A stretch of DNA of 64,000 bases. Source: Ipomoea triloba (Eukaryota > Streptophyta > Magnoliopsida > Solanales > Convolvulaceae). The stretch's first letter is position 1; each line of letters begins with the position of its first letter. Location of the stretch: NCBI RefSeq assembly GCF_003576645.1, contig NC_044925.1, forward strand, positions 22,685,964-22,749,963, read 5' to 3'. Below are positions 50,416 to 61,893 of this stretch, in pieces. The translations under genes were made by a program, and so were the position numbers. The notes under the pieces are model-generated. The model had not been told where the DNA came from, made no database searches, and was given only the letters and a program-made list of their open reading frames with translations.

Positions 50416-53400
50416 AAAATGATGAAAATACCCTCTTATCAAATGTTTGGAATGATATCTCACCAATTGGTAATAATGCTATCCTGAGAAACAGCAATGG
50501 AGTTGGTAATTATTCTACAAATAATACACCAATTAGTGCACTTACTGAAGGTAAATATAACTATCAAACTGTATTACCACATATTTTCAAATTTTTAGTA
50601 TACAAGTTCGTTATAGTAACATCTCATTAATAATTACTATCCATTTAGTTGTTAAAATTAATGTTTAGTTTATTAGACTAATTTTGGGTTTTTTTTTTTT
50701 TTTGCAGTGCATCAAACTGGTTATAGTATACATATGAGTAGGTATAACAACACACAAATCACTACATCAAAGAAATCCAACGAATTTTTATTAAGAGGGT
50801 TATCCAATGGCTTAAACACCAATACTAGCTGTGTTTTAAACGGTACATTCTTTTTTTGTATTCTTGGAAATTTAATTAAATGCTAATTTCTTATTTAGAT
50901 TGACAATTTATTTTTACCAACTTTTCATTATGTTTCCACTAATGTAGATGGCACAATAGTTAGGGAACATACAAAAAACAGGCAACCATTGAAGGATTTA
51001 TCCACTGGTAAATTTTGTATTTCTTTTTTTTTTTTTTTACAATTCAATTACATTTTACCAATACATTAATTTTTGGTGTTTGACTTTTTTTTTTGTATCC
51101 AAAATATAAAAATGGCAGGTCCCATGCAAACACATGAAAATAAAAGGTGCAAAAGACGTGTTAATAATGTCACAGAATGTAATACCATGTCTAGAGATTT
51201 GCTTACATCTTCTGAAGAAGAATCTACAAACAAGACAATAGCTATACAAGAACAATTGATTTCTGGTAAGTGTTTCATATCATTCTTAATATGACAAAAG
51301 TACAATTCTGTACTAATTATTTGTTCATTATGTAGTTCAATATTCTGATTTTGGAGATGCCGACCACTCATGTCAACATTGTGGAGCATTGTTTTGGTTT
51401 GAAGAGAGACTAAACAAAACTGTCACTAGAGGAATTCCTAAATACTCCATGTGTTGCAATAGTGGGAAGATTACTTTGCCAAAATCAAAGTTGCCACCCA
51501 AAGGTATATATGAATTGTTTTTTGGACAAGGGGAGAAAACAAAGCAATTCTTGCAAAACATTAGGACGTACAACAATATGTTTTGCTTCACATCTATGGG
51601 TGGTAGAATCGACAAGACAGTGAACAAAGGTCGTGGACCACCAATCTTCAGAATGAATGGACAAAATTTCCACTACATGGGTAGTCTACTGCCTGTAGAA
51701 GGAAAAGCACCACATTTTGCACAATTATACATATATGATACCAATAATGAGCTTACAAACCGTCTCAAATCTGTCAGGTATTTATATCTTCTTTATTGCA
51801 TTTCTTTATATTTCTTTATACAAGTAAAGAATATATATTGTTTATATTAACTTCTTGCTTATTTCTATTATCATAGACCGACTGCTGACGAAAATGACAT
51901 TCATGTGGAAATAGTAAAAGATATTCAAAAAGAGTTGGATCAACATAATGTTTTAGTTCAATCGTTTCGTATGGCAAGGTCTGAGTTACAAAAGAACCCA
52001 TGTGCTGAAGTCAAGATTAAATTGATTGGCAAGAGAGCTAAAGATGCAAGAACTTACAACTTGCCTCAAGTTTCAGAAGTGGCTGCATTAATTGTTGGGG
52101 ATCTTGATACCAGTATTGGAGAGTGTGACATCTTGGTTGAAACAAGGACTGGGCAATTACAAAGAATAAGTCAACTAAATCCTACGTACATGCCTCTACA
52201 ATATCCGCTATTGTTTCCTTATGGGGAAGACGGTTTTAGGGAAGACATCCCATTTTCGGATCATAAAACGAAGACTGATGGTGGACGGCAACGGATTAGT
52301 CAAAGAGAATATTTGGCATACCGTATCCATTCACGAAGTACTGAGGTTTCAACTTTGTTGCATTCTAAGAGGTTATTCCAACAGTTTCTTGTGGATGGCT
52401 ACACAATGGTGGAATCAGCAAGACTAATTTACATTAGGAGCCACCAAAAGAGTTTAAGGTGTGAAACATATAATTGTCTCACAGATGCTTTGACCCATGG
52501 AGAAGTTGACCCAAATACCCAAGGAAGACGAATTATTTTACCTTCCAGCTTTACTGGTGGCACTAGGTATATGATTCAAAACTACCAAGATGCAATGGCT
52601 ATTTGTCGATGGATTGGATATCCGGATTTGTTTATTACATTCACATGCAACCCAAAATGGCCTGAGGTGCAGCGGTTTTTGAAAGATGGTGGTTTAAAGG
52701 CTCAAGATCGTCCAGATATTATTTGTAGACTTTTTAAAATTAAATTGGACGCTCTTATTGCTGATTGCCGCAAAAACAAATTGTTTGGATCCGTGTCTGG
52801 AGGTGATTTTTTACTTTAACCTTATTGAGAATGTAAATTTAGTTTTAATATTTTCTAACATATTCTAATTTGTTTTTTAAAAATTTCCCTTTCTTAAATA
52901 TTACAGTGATATATACCATAGAGTTTCAAAAAAGAGGTCTACCGCATGCTCATATTCTTCTGTTTCTAGAGAAAGTAAATGCCGATAATGGGGTTTTGAG
53001 ATTGGACAACATTATTTCAGCTGAGATACCAGATAGAGAAACTGACTTGGAATACTACAATGTAGTTGAAGAATTCATGATGCATGGTCCTTGCGGTAAA
53101 GCCCGGACGACCTCTCCTTGTATGGCTAACGGTAAATGTACTAAACATTTTCCTAAAAAGTTTGTTAGTTGTTCAAGTTTTGATGAGGATGGATATCCAA
53201 TTTATAGACGACGGGACAATGGTCGTGAAGTGTTAAAAAACGGGATTTCTCTCGATAATAGGTTTGTAGTACCACACAATAAGCAGTTGTTGTTAAAGTA
53301 TAGGGCCCATATTAATGTGGAGTGGTGCAATCAATCACGATCAATCAAGTACCTGTTCAAATACGTTAATAAGGGCCATGATCGAGTTACAGTAGAATTT

Positions 53401-55884
53401 TACAATACCAACAATGATCAAGATAGTCCGAAAGTCATTGATGAAATCAATATGTACTATGACTGTAGGTACATATCTCCATGTGAAGCAGCTTGGCGTT
53501 TGTTTAGTTTTGATATATAGTTGAGAACACCCTCTGTAGAGAGATTAAGTTTCCACTTGCCAAATCAACAAACAATTCTGTTTTCAGATGATGATCCAGT
53601 TGACAATATAGTGAACAGGCCCATAGTGTTACAAAGCATGTTCTTGGAATGGTTTGAGGCTAACAAAACCTATGAGGAAGCTAGAAGTTTGACATATGCT
53701 GAGATGCCAACTAAATTTGTATGGAAGAAAGATATTAGAAAATGGCAACCAAGGAAAAGAGGGTTTGCAATTGGTAGAGTATTCTATGTTCCACCGGGCA
53801 CAGGGGAAGTTTTTTACTTAAGATGTCTCCTAAATAAAGTTTGTGGCCCGACTTCGTATTCTGATATTCTAACAGTTGATGGTAAAGAATACCAATCCTT
53901 TAGAGATGCCTGCTACGCTAGAGGCTTAGTGGATGATGACAAAGAGTACATTCAAGCAATTGAAGAAGCAAATCAATGGGCCACCGGTAGTAATTTGAGA
54001 AAGCTATTTGTGACTTTGTTGATGTCTAACTCAATGGCAAAACCAGAAGTTGTTTGGGAAGTTGTGTGGAATCATCTGTCTGATGATGCGCAATATAATA
54101 TTCGACAACAATCCCTAAATTCAGGTATTAATTGTTTTCATTATTTAATGTTTTTTAACACATACTTACAATTTTATTTTTCTATTAGGTAACTAATACA
54201 TCTAATTATTTTACTAAACAGATTTGATTTTGGATGAAAGGCAGAAAAAAAAAATTATGCACTTTTAGAAATAGAGAAACTGCTCACCACTATGGGTAGA
54301 AGTTTGAAAGATTTTCCATCAATGCCATATCCAGATCCTGAGAATATATGTTTAACAACGAACAGATTGGTACAGGAGGAATTATCATATGATCGTGATG
54401 CTCTGAAGAAAGAAAATGAAGTTTTAGTTACTCAACTAACAAAAGAACAGCGGTTAATCTATGATGAGGTAATTTCTGATGTACAGAAGAATGCTGGAGG
54501 TTTATTTTTTGTATATGGATATGGTGGAACAGGTAAAACGTTTTTGTGGAGAGCACTTTCTTCTGCATTAAGGTCAAATGGTGATATTGTGCTCAATGTA
54601 GCGTCAAGTGGAATTGCATCTCTGTTGTTACCAGGAGGAAGAACTGCGCATTCAAGATTTGCCATACCCATATCAATTAACGAAGATTCAACTTGCAACA
54701 TCAACCAAGGTAGTAGTTTGGCAGAGTTGATTGTGCAAACTAAGTTGATAATATGGGATGAAGCTCCAATGATGCATAAATTCTGCTTTGAAGCTCTTGA
54801 TAGGACAATGAGGGATTTGTTGCGTTTCAAAAATGCTAATAGTTATGATATGACCTTTGGAGGTAAAACGGTGGTTTTTGGTGGAGATTTTAGACAAATT
54901 TTGCCTGTAATACCAAAGGGCACGAGACAAGATATTGTTGGGGCAAGTATAAATTCTTCATATCTTTGGAGGAGCTGTAAGGTTTTTAGGTTAACCAAGA
55001 ATCTACGACTTAGGGGCTTACAATCAAACACTGAACTACAAGAGATTGAAGAATTTGCAAAGTGGATTGCTAATATTGGGGATGGAGATATTGGTATTTC
55101 AAGCGAAGGTGATTGGGACATTACTATTCCGGATCAATTTTTAGTAAAACATAATGATGATCCTATTGGTACAATTGTTGATACAACATTCCCTGGGTTT
55201 CGTAATGGCAACCATGATCTTACCTGTCTCAAGAATAGTGCTATTTTGGCTCCAACTTTGGATGTCGTTGATCAAATCAATGAATATATGAATGAGCAAA
55301 ATAGAGGTGAAGGTAGGACATATTTGAGCTGTGATTCTATATGTAAGTCTGATTCCAATGCAGATATGTTGTCCGATTTGCACACTCCGGAATTTTTGAA
55401 TGGCTTGCGATGTTCAGGTGCCCCAAATCATGCACTAGCTCTAAAAGTGGGATCACCAGTTATGCTCTTGAGAAATATTGATCACTCATTAGGACTTTGC
55501 AATGGTACAAGGCTTATTCTTACAAGGTTGGCGGATCATGTATTGGAAGCAAAAATTTTGTGCGAAACACATGCTGGAACAAAGGTCTTAATACCAAGAA
55601 TGTCGTTAACACCTTCAGATCCAAGATTGCCATTTAAGTTCCAAAGAAAGCAATTTCCTTTGATGTTATCATATGCCATGACAATTAATAAAAGCCAAGG
55701 TCAAACACTAACAAACGTTGGTTTGTTCTTGAAAAGACCGGTTTTTAATCATGGGCAAATGTATGTAGCACTGTCAAGAGTTAGTAATCCCCAGGGATTA
55801 AAAATTCTTATTTGTAGCGAAAAGGAGAATACTGTAAATACGACTAAAAATGTCGTATACAAAGAAGTTTTCAGTAATGTGTAA
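50416..55884 (+). pseudogene. Helitron Rep/helicase (RepHel) gene with nonsense and frameshift lesions
   Basis: Exons are 50416-50550, 50708-50842, 50948-51007, 51119-51265, 51336-51777, 51877-52802, 52907-54124 and 54222-55884, all GT-AG; the first exon is not found. The protein would nick and unwind DNA for rolling-circle transposition. The N-terminal part has a zinc-finger-like region (CQHCGALFWFEERL). The Rep HUH motif is GLPHAHILLFL at about 52933-52965, and the two-tyrosine motif is YLFKYVNKG near 53350. The Pif1-type SF1 helicase follows: Walker A GYGGTGKT (54517-54540), IIWDEAPM (motif II), FGGDFRQILP (motif III), and SYAMTINKSQGQT and YVALSRV (motifs V and VI). TAG at 53518-53520 separates Rep from helicase (…SFDI*LRTPSVERLSFH). 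The A-run at 54245-54254 has a length that breaks frame before NYALLEIEKLL. The helicase body itself is intact over 530 codons. Confidence 0.9.
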
Positions 55885-55959
55885 TACAATTTTAATGTTT
55901 GTATTTACTAATTTTCTATTTTTTTTTAAATTCACAAGTTATTATTATCTATATTTGGA

Positions 55960-56520
55960 TGTTGTAGATAGCATCAACGATTATATGAATGATAAGAATA
56001 ATGCAGAGGGTAGGACATATTTCACATGTTATTCAGTTTGCAAATATGATGCAACTGGAGGTTTGTTAAATTCTTTACGTTGTTTTGGAGTACCGAATCA
56101 TTCTTTGACTATAAAAGTTGGGTCACATGTCATGCTTTTGAGAAATATTGATCATCTTACAAGGTTGGATGATCATGTTTTCGAAGCTCAAATAATGTGT
56201 CGAACCAATGCAGGAATAATGTTTTTAATTCCTTGATTGTCGTTAACACTTTCTGATTCAAAATTTCCTATCAAGTTTTAAAGAAAACAATTTTCGTTGA
56301 TGTTATCATATGCCATGGTAATACATAAAAGTCAAGGACAAACACTTTCACATGTGGGTTGGCTTTTGAGAAAGCCGATCTTTAATCATGGTTCAAATGT
56401 CTGTAGCAGTCTCAATAGTAAATAGTCGTAGGGGATTACAAATTTTGATATACGAGGACAATTTACCATTTTAATTACAACTAAAAATGTCGTTTACAAA
56501 CAAGTCTTCAATAATCTCTA
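55960..56520 (+). pseudogene. Decayed tandem copy of the helicase C-terminal region
   Basis: It aligns with the last third of RepHel: LDVVDSINDYMNDKNNAEGR, then VGSHVMLLRNIDHLTRLDDH, SYAMVIHKSQGQTLSHVG and TKNVVYKQVFNN. Stops interrupt it near 56234 (TGA) and 56278 (TAA), and frames shift around 56390. An internal block (LGLCNGTRLIL in the parent) is deleted. It lies 75 bp after the RepHel stop and before the Helitron 3' hairpin, and is not expressed as a useful protein. Confidence 0.85.
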
Positions 56521-56612
56521 ATACAATTGAAATTGTAATCGTTTTTCATTCATTATTTATACTATTATACTCTTTTTTTAAACTACTTTTAATCTTTAGA
56601 ATATATTAAATG

Positions 56613-56641
56613 TCCGTGCATCGCACGGGTGCAACTACTAG
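56613..56641 (+). other. Helitron 3' terminal hairpin and CTAG end
   Basis: The stem CCGTGC (56614-56619) pairs with GCACGG (56623-56628) around loop ATC, with a T-G pair possible outside. After GTGCAACTA the element ends in CTAG. This is the canonical Helitron stop signal, expected to terminate strand transfer. Confidence 0.9.
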
Positions 56642-56664
56642 TATAATAATAATAATAATAATAA
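56642..56664. repeat. (TAA)n, right part of the Helitron target site
   Basis: It continues the (ATA)n tract at 44690-44721 when the Helitron is removed. Confidence 0.9.
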
Positions 56665-56807
56665 CACAATAACATATATAAAATAAATATATGTTTATAT
56701 AATCAAATATACATGAGTGTATATTTATATATTTATTTTTTTTAATATTAAGCATCAATACATTCATATATATAAATAAATAAAAATACACACAAATAAA
56801 TAAATAA

Positions 56808-56813
<6 letters not shown>

Positions 56814-56846
<33 letters not shown>
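56814..56846. repeat. (TA)n microsatellite
   Basis: About 16 TA units within the right arm of the split TIR element. Confidence 0.95.
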
Positions 56847-56847
<1 letters not shown>

Positions 56848-57067
56848 ACATTATACTAAATTGTCCCATATAACCTAAAATATAACCTTTAACCAAACAA
56901 AGTAATATTATATTCCACAATCCAAACCAAACACATCAGGTAATCTTACATTCCCAAAATCTCACATTACCTTCCTGGAGGTAATCCTATTACCTGGGGT
57001 AATCCAAGATTCCGTGAACCAAACGCCCCCTAATTGTAATAGGTATAATAAAAACATTGTTAACTGT

Positions 57068-57185
57068 AATAGGTAGCCAAAGGCCTTGTGGTCAAGCGGC
57101 ACCTAGTGTACACTCCCATGTGGAAGGGAGTAGGTTTGAGCCTCAGTGGAGTCATTTGTTGACTCTTTGTGCTTCAATAGGGTAT
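57068..57185 (+). mobile_element. SINE-like fragment (second family)
   Basis: It has a tRNA-like head, CCTTGTGGTCAAGCGGCAC, a B-box-like GTAGGTTTGAGCCTC and the tail TGTTGACTCTTTGTGCTTCAAT. A related copy lies near 59290-59375 (GAGATCAAACCTCAGTGGAGG, GACTTTTTGTGCTTCAATA). Confidence 0.6.
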
Positions 57186-57389
57186 TCTATTTATAATATG
57201 AATGTGTTTTGGATCATGATTTACACAATCCTAGACTAGGATTCAATACACATAATTTGACTTTATAAGTTACAAGATTCATGTTCATAATACACACACA
57301 TAAACATGTGTTTATGTGTCCTCAGCTATATAATTATGTGCATTATGAATATGAATTATGTATTTTATGAAGTCAAATTCTGTATATTG

Positions 57390-57480
57390 AATCAGGGTTC
57401 ACATTGCACTGTAGACCTTGATCCACGATATAAATTGTTTAATTTACAATGTAAGATGGACCTTGGTCTATACTATAGCA
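57390..57480. repeat. Fragment related to the GGACC fold-back family
   Basis: CATTGCACTGTAGACCTTGA with TCCACGATATAAATTG, then ACAATGTAAGATGGACCTTGG, resembles the end module of the element at 21299 in degenerate form. Confidence 0.5.
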
Positions 57481-57699
57481 ATTTGAGGTTTTAGATTTTG
57501 GCTTTTAACTTCTCATTTGGGCCCATTTTCGTTCTTGAATCTTGACCCTTCCCTTCAGCCCAAAGCAAAGCCTCCACTCACTAGCCCGTTAGTCCCATTG
57601 GACCATTCTTTGTGATTTAAGCTAGACTACTTTTTTTTTTTTTTTTTTTTTTTTTTGAGAAAATTTAAGTTAGACAGCTAGATGTGTTACAGGTTGTTA

Positions 57700-58241
57700 T
57701 GCCGTGGACCCAGGTCCACCTTGCAAGGTGGACCTGTGGACCTGGGTCTACATTCACATACACTATACTCTACATTCACAATTTGTAAACTCTACATTCA
57801 CACATTACAGGATTATATGTTTAGTAACTATACTCTACATTCACAATTTGTAAACTCCACATTCACACATTCAAAACGTACTCTATATTCACAAGTCTTA
57901 TACTCCACATTCACACATTACAGGGTTACAAGTTGCTAGAACTTCTTTAACTCTATTACAGATTCATACATGCATAACTCTACATTCACGATTTCTATAC
58001 TGTACATTCACAATTTGAAATCTCCACATTCACACATTTCTGGGCAACTCTACATTCACACAATCATAAATCTACATTCACGATTTCTATACTGTACATT
58101 CACACTTTGAAACCTCTACATTCACACATTTTTGGACAACTCTATATTCAACAATATGTTTACTAAAAACAAAAAAAAAAAGACAAAAACGACGTAGTTT
58201 TGGACCTAGGTCCACCTCAAGGTGGATCTAGGTACACAGCA
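57700..58241. mobile_element. Second GGACC fold-back element with internal minisatellite
   Basis: The left end is TGCCGTGGACCCAGGTCCAC followed by CTTGCAAGGTGGACC; the right end mirrors it (AACGACGTAGTTTTGGACC, AGGTCCACCTCAAGG, GTACACAGCA). TA flanks both ends. The middle is a loose array of TCTACATTCACAATTTGTA-like units. Overall plan and the AACGACGT-GTTTT block match the element at 21299. Confidence 0.7.
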
Positions 58242-58249
58242 TAATTTGC

Positions 58250-61140
58250 CATGTGTTACATAGATATTACGTAGAAGTTTTTTATTTTTATTTTTGTTTT
58301 TTGAAACAAACAGAAGCTTATATAAATTCAAAAAACAAAAAATCACTATTGAATAACTATAATTAGGGGCAACGAGTTTGTTGATTTATATTTTAAACGA
58401 GTCACAGTTATACAATGAACCAATGATGATTGTTTGTAAAGAAGATTTTAGCTACAAATTAATTGCGGAAATGTCCATTGAAACAGGTAGTTGAGTGAGC
58501 GAAACATGATTACCGTACTTAAAGGTTATGAGTTTAATTTTTGTCAACACTCTCGTTCAAATATAGTTTACAGGCTATTATATAGAAGTGAAGTTTGCCG
58601 TGCACATTTTCATTATTGCGGGATTTCCTCGTCAAAAGAAGAAGAAGAGAAACACAACTTTACCTCATTATCCTAGTCTAAGGTATGCCTTTGTGATCCG
58701 CTTTCAGTTACTAATTATTGGCCGGCCGAGTTAGGCGCCCAACTCAACTTATGCAGTTACGCTAGACTAATCCTAAGTCTTTAGAACTCTTGCTCAAAAA
58801 CATTGAAGGAGATAAATCGTGAGTCACTCAATCAATCATCAATTTCTACCTGTTTATCTATAACAATGTCACTATATCTTAATTATTTTATTTATAGTAG
58901 TTGATATTTTTATTGTTTTTCTATGTCGTAAAATTTTTTCAAATTATTGGGCCTTTGAGTAGGAAAATGGCCTTTCATTTTAATTTGACCATTTAGGTGG
59001 CATGTCTTTATTTATTTTTATTTGATATTTAACTTTCTCAACTTATGCTAGATTAATTCTAAGTCTTTAGAGCCCAAAGTCCAAAGATATTGGAAGAGGT
59101 AAATTGCGAATCGTTTAATCAATCATCAACTTCTACCCGTTTATTTATAAGAATGTCACTATATTAATTATTTTATTTATAATAGTTGATATTTTTATTA
59201 TTTTTTAGTGTTGTAAAGTTTTCAAAAATTTCAAATTAGTGGGCTTTTGAGTAAGATAATGGCCTTTCATTTTGACCACTCAGATGACATGTAGTGACTC
59301 ACCTATATGGGTCATGAGATCAAACCTCAGTGGAGGCGAATTGACTTTTTGTGCTTCAATATGTTGAGAAAATATAGATGGACATACTACAATGTAATAT
59401 GATCAGTTGTATTAAAAAAAAAAATTAAATCTCCAAAATCCTTGTCCAAAAATATTGAAAGAGGTAAACCGCGAACCACTCAATCAATCATCAGTTTCTA
59501 CCTGTCTCTATACTCCGCATACAAAAAATTTTCATCACATACATTTGATAATTTTGTTTGGATTTTGAGTCTCTGAAGCATTGGGAAGCATGTTGTTTCT
59601 TTATACTACTTTCAATCATCGTTGTACTTGTACGGCTTACACGGTAAACACAACTTTTTTCATTTCTTCCTTTCAGTACAAATAATTGAAGAGCATACGA
59701 CTTGCGAAACACAAAGAGTGAACTTTAAAATGCCAATTTTTCGTTTCTTCCTTTCCATTACATAATTTAAATGTGTATTTATTGAATCCTGTATTTCTTA
59801 ATTTGGTTCCTTTTAGTATGATGACTATTATTATGGTTTTTTTTTTCCTTTGATACGAAATTACAAACTAAGAATAACACTCCGTATGTATATTGCATTG
59901 AGGTTCACATATGTATCTCACAAACTCATTCGATGAGATTAATCAAAACGAGTTTGAATTATATTACATCCCAAAATTGATATTGTTTAATTGTATTGTT
60001 TATCTAAACTTTATACTTAGGGTCCATTTGAAAACCCAGAAAATGACTATTAACGAATAATGAAGTCAACGAAAAACACTCATTCTGATCAAAGAAAAAA
60101 TGACACATTTTGACAAAAAATATCTTCAAATTTTTTTTACTTGAAGACATTTTCAGAATTCTTATATCATGCTCAATTCCCTTTTCTATTCTCTTGAGTG
60201 GTGTCAAATGAGCAGACTAATGATATTTGTATTTTGTATATTTATACAATACTTGTTCTGTTTCTGTAACTCTTCCAATATATTGAATCCTACGTACTAC
60301 TGATCGAATAAGGTAATATTATACGGACTATTAAATATAACTTCTTTTTTTTTTTTTTTACTCTTTACGAACTTAATATACTTTGATTCATTTAAAAAGA
60401 TAATATTATTTTTTAACATTTAAAAATACACATATCATTTTTATTCAAGAATATCATCCGTAAAATGTTACCCATAAGATTAATTTAAGTAGTAAACTAC
60501 CTGACCTAATGTCATTATTCTAGCAGTATGGTGGGGTTTGACTCCCATCAACTTTCTAACAACATCTTAAAGTTAGGGCTCTCTAACAATAGAAACTGAT
60601 TAGGAGACTGTTTGGCGACTCGCGATTGATTTCCTCTAATAATTTTTTTGAGAAGATTTCCTCTAATAATTTTTAAACAAAGGTTTTGAAAGATTAGAAT
60701 TAATCTAACATGAGCTGAAAAATCTAAAATTATAAAAAAAAAAAATTGTTGATTGGGACGTTGCAAAGGGTAATTATTCTCCGCTGAGAGGCCTTAATTA
60801 TGTCCCTCACATATGGGAACTACTTCTTTGTGATTGGAGGGCTGTACAATTGTACACTTCATTCTCTTTGTGCCCTTTCCTTTTCATCACGTGAATCCAA
60901 ATCGCAATTCCTTCAATCAAATTCACATCAAATGATGAAAACAACTCTTGTCCCCGGCAACACTCTTTTCCATAATAATAAGGAGGGTAAAATGTCAAAC
61001 ACACTGTCAAATTATTAATGAAGGTTCCGGATAAGGTGAAGAACTATTATTAGAGGAAGACCCTGTGAACTAATTTAGATAATTCATTTGGACTGATCTA
61101 ATGGCTATGAATGCAACTGCACAACAAAGTGGGCAAGATG
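58250..61140. other. Gene-free AT-rich region
   Basis: A two-copy diverged repeat is present: GATAAATCGTGAGTCACTCA, ATCAATCATC, TTCTACCTGTTTAT at about 58810 and again at about 59097, with a third partial copy near 59463. No supported gene. Confidence 0.55.
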
Positions 61141-61147
61141 CACAATA

Positions 61148-61272
61148 TTCACACTATGAATGCATAACAAACTGAGACCGAATGCAAAGCAAACTGAGAA
61201 TGAATGCACAACAAAATGAGTACGAATGCACAACAAAATGAGTACGAATGCACAACAAAATGAGCACGAAAA
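61148..61272. repeat. 22-bp minisatellite
   Basis: Four to five units of GAATGCACAACAAAATGAGT plus AC, the first ones diverged (GAATGCAAAGCAAACTGAGA). It lies about 620 bp downstream of the MYB stop codon. Confidence 0.88.
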
Positions 61273-61893
61273 GTTAAATTTGTTGCATATAATTAATCAC
61301 GACCATATTTGATATTTTCTGTGCTAATAAAGCTATAAATTGTATAGAATACTTTAAATGTTGTACTTGTTATTATACAAAATTATGTTTATTGTATTTT
61401 TTTTGGACATAATTACTCTCATACAATTATTTTTTTTGAAAACCAACCGATAAACGGTATATTATATCAAAGCTGAAATAGAGTCTCATACAATTATAAT
61501 CATACAATTACTATTTAATTAATTCTAACAACATAGATGACAAAATACATTAAAAAAAATATAATGTACCTTTATAATTATCATATATAATACATGTAAA
61601 GACCATAAATTAATGTTGTTAAAAAAATGATTTTGCATGATGCTTGTAACTTTAAGATTCTTTAATTATCAATTTTCAGTATAAATATAATTTTCTCAAT
61701 ATAAATAAAAATATTATGATAATAATTATTTTGGTCTTTATTCATTTATTAACATTGGACACTTTCGTCAATCGTCATTGCCCCATACAAAAACTAAGTA
61801 AAAAAAAAAGAGTAGTTGAGAATTCGTTTTCCTAAACTGAAACAGAATTATTTACAAATAAATTAAAATTCTCTTCAATAATAATAATAATAT

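Larger units (their letters stand above)
44722..56641 (+). mobile_element. Helitron, 11.9 kb, both termini preserved
   Basis: The 5' end is TCTATCATTATATTAAAGC, matching the usual plant TC...TATTAAAGC start. The 3' end is CTAG at 56638-56641, preceded 9 bp upstream by the hairpin CCGTGC-ATC-GCACGG. The element sits between A (44721) and T (56642) with no target duplication, inside an (ATA)n tract that is otherwise continuous. Inside, in the same orientation, are an RPA1-like gene and a Rep/helicase gene. Coding lesions suggest it cannot move unaided, but its ends could be used by an enzyme supplied from elsewhere. Confidence 0.92.
44467..57030. mobile_element. Tourist-like TIR element split by a Helitron
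   Basis: The left end is GGGACCGTTTGGTTCGGG; the right end in reverse complement is GGGGGCGTTTGGTTCACG. Both are flanked by TAA (44464-44466 and 57031-57033). Arms share AGATTACC / GGTAATATTA motifs repeated in opposite orientation, for example GGTAATGTTATATTACC at 44516 and 44563 and AGTAATATTATATTCC near 56900. The arms alone total about 640 bp, so it was a MITE. Its (ATA)n tract is interrupted by the Helitron. It is the same superfamily as the element at 25496. Confidence 0.78.

Noticed and set aside
54459..55383. Minus-strand ORFs across the helicase region
   Set aside because: They are shadows of the conserved plus-strand helicase exon.
55850..56236. Separate 128-aa gene after RepHel
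   Set aside because: The residues match the helicase C terminus and the frame is broken further on; it is a decayed duplicate, not a new gene.
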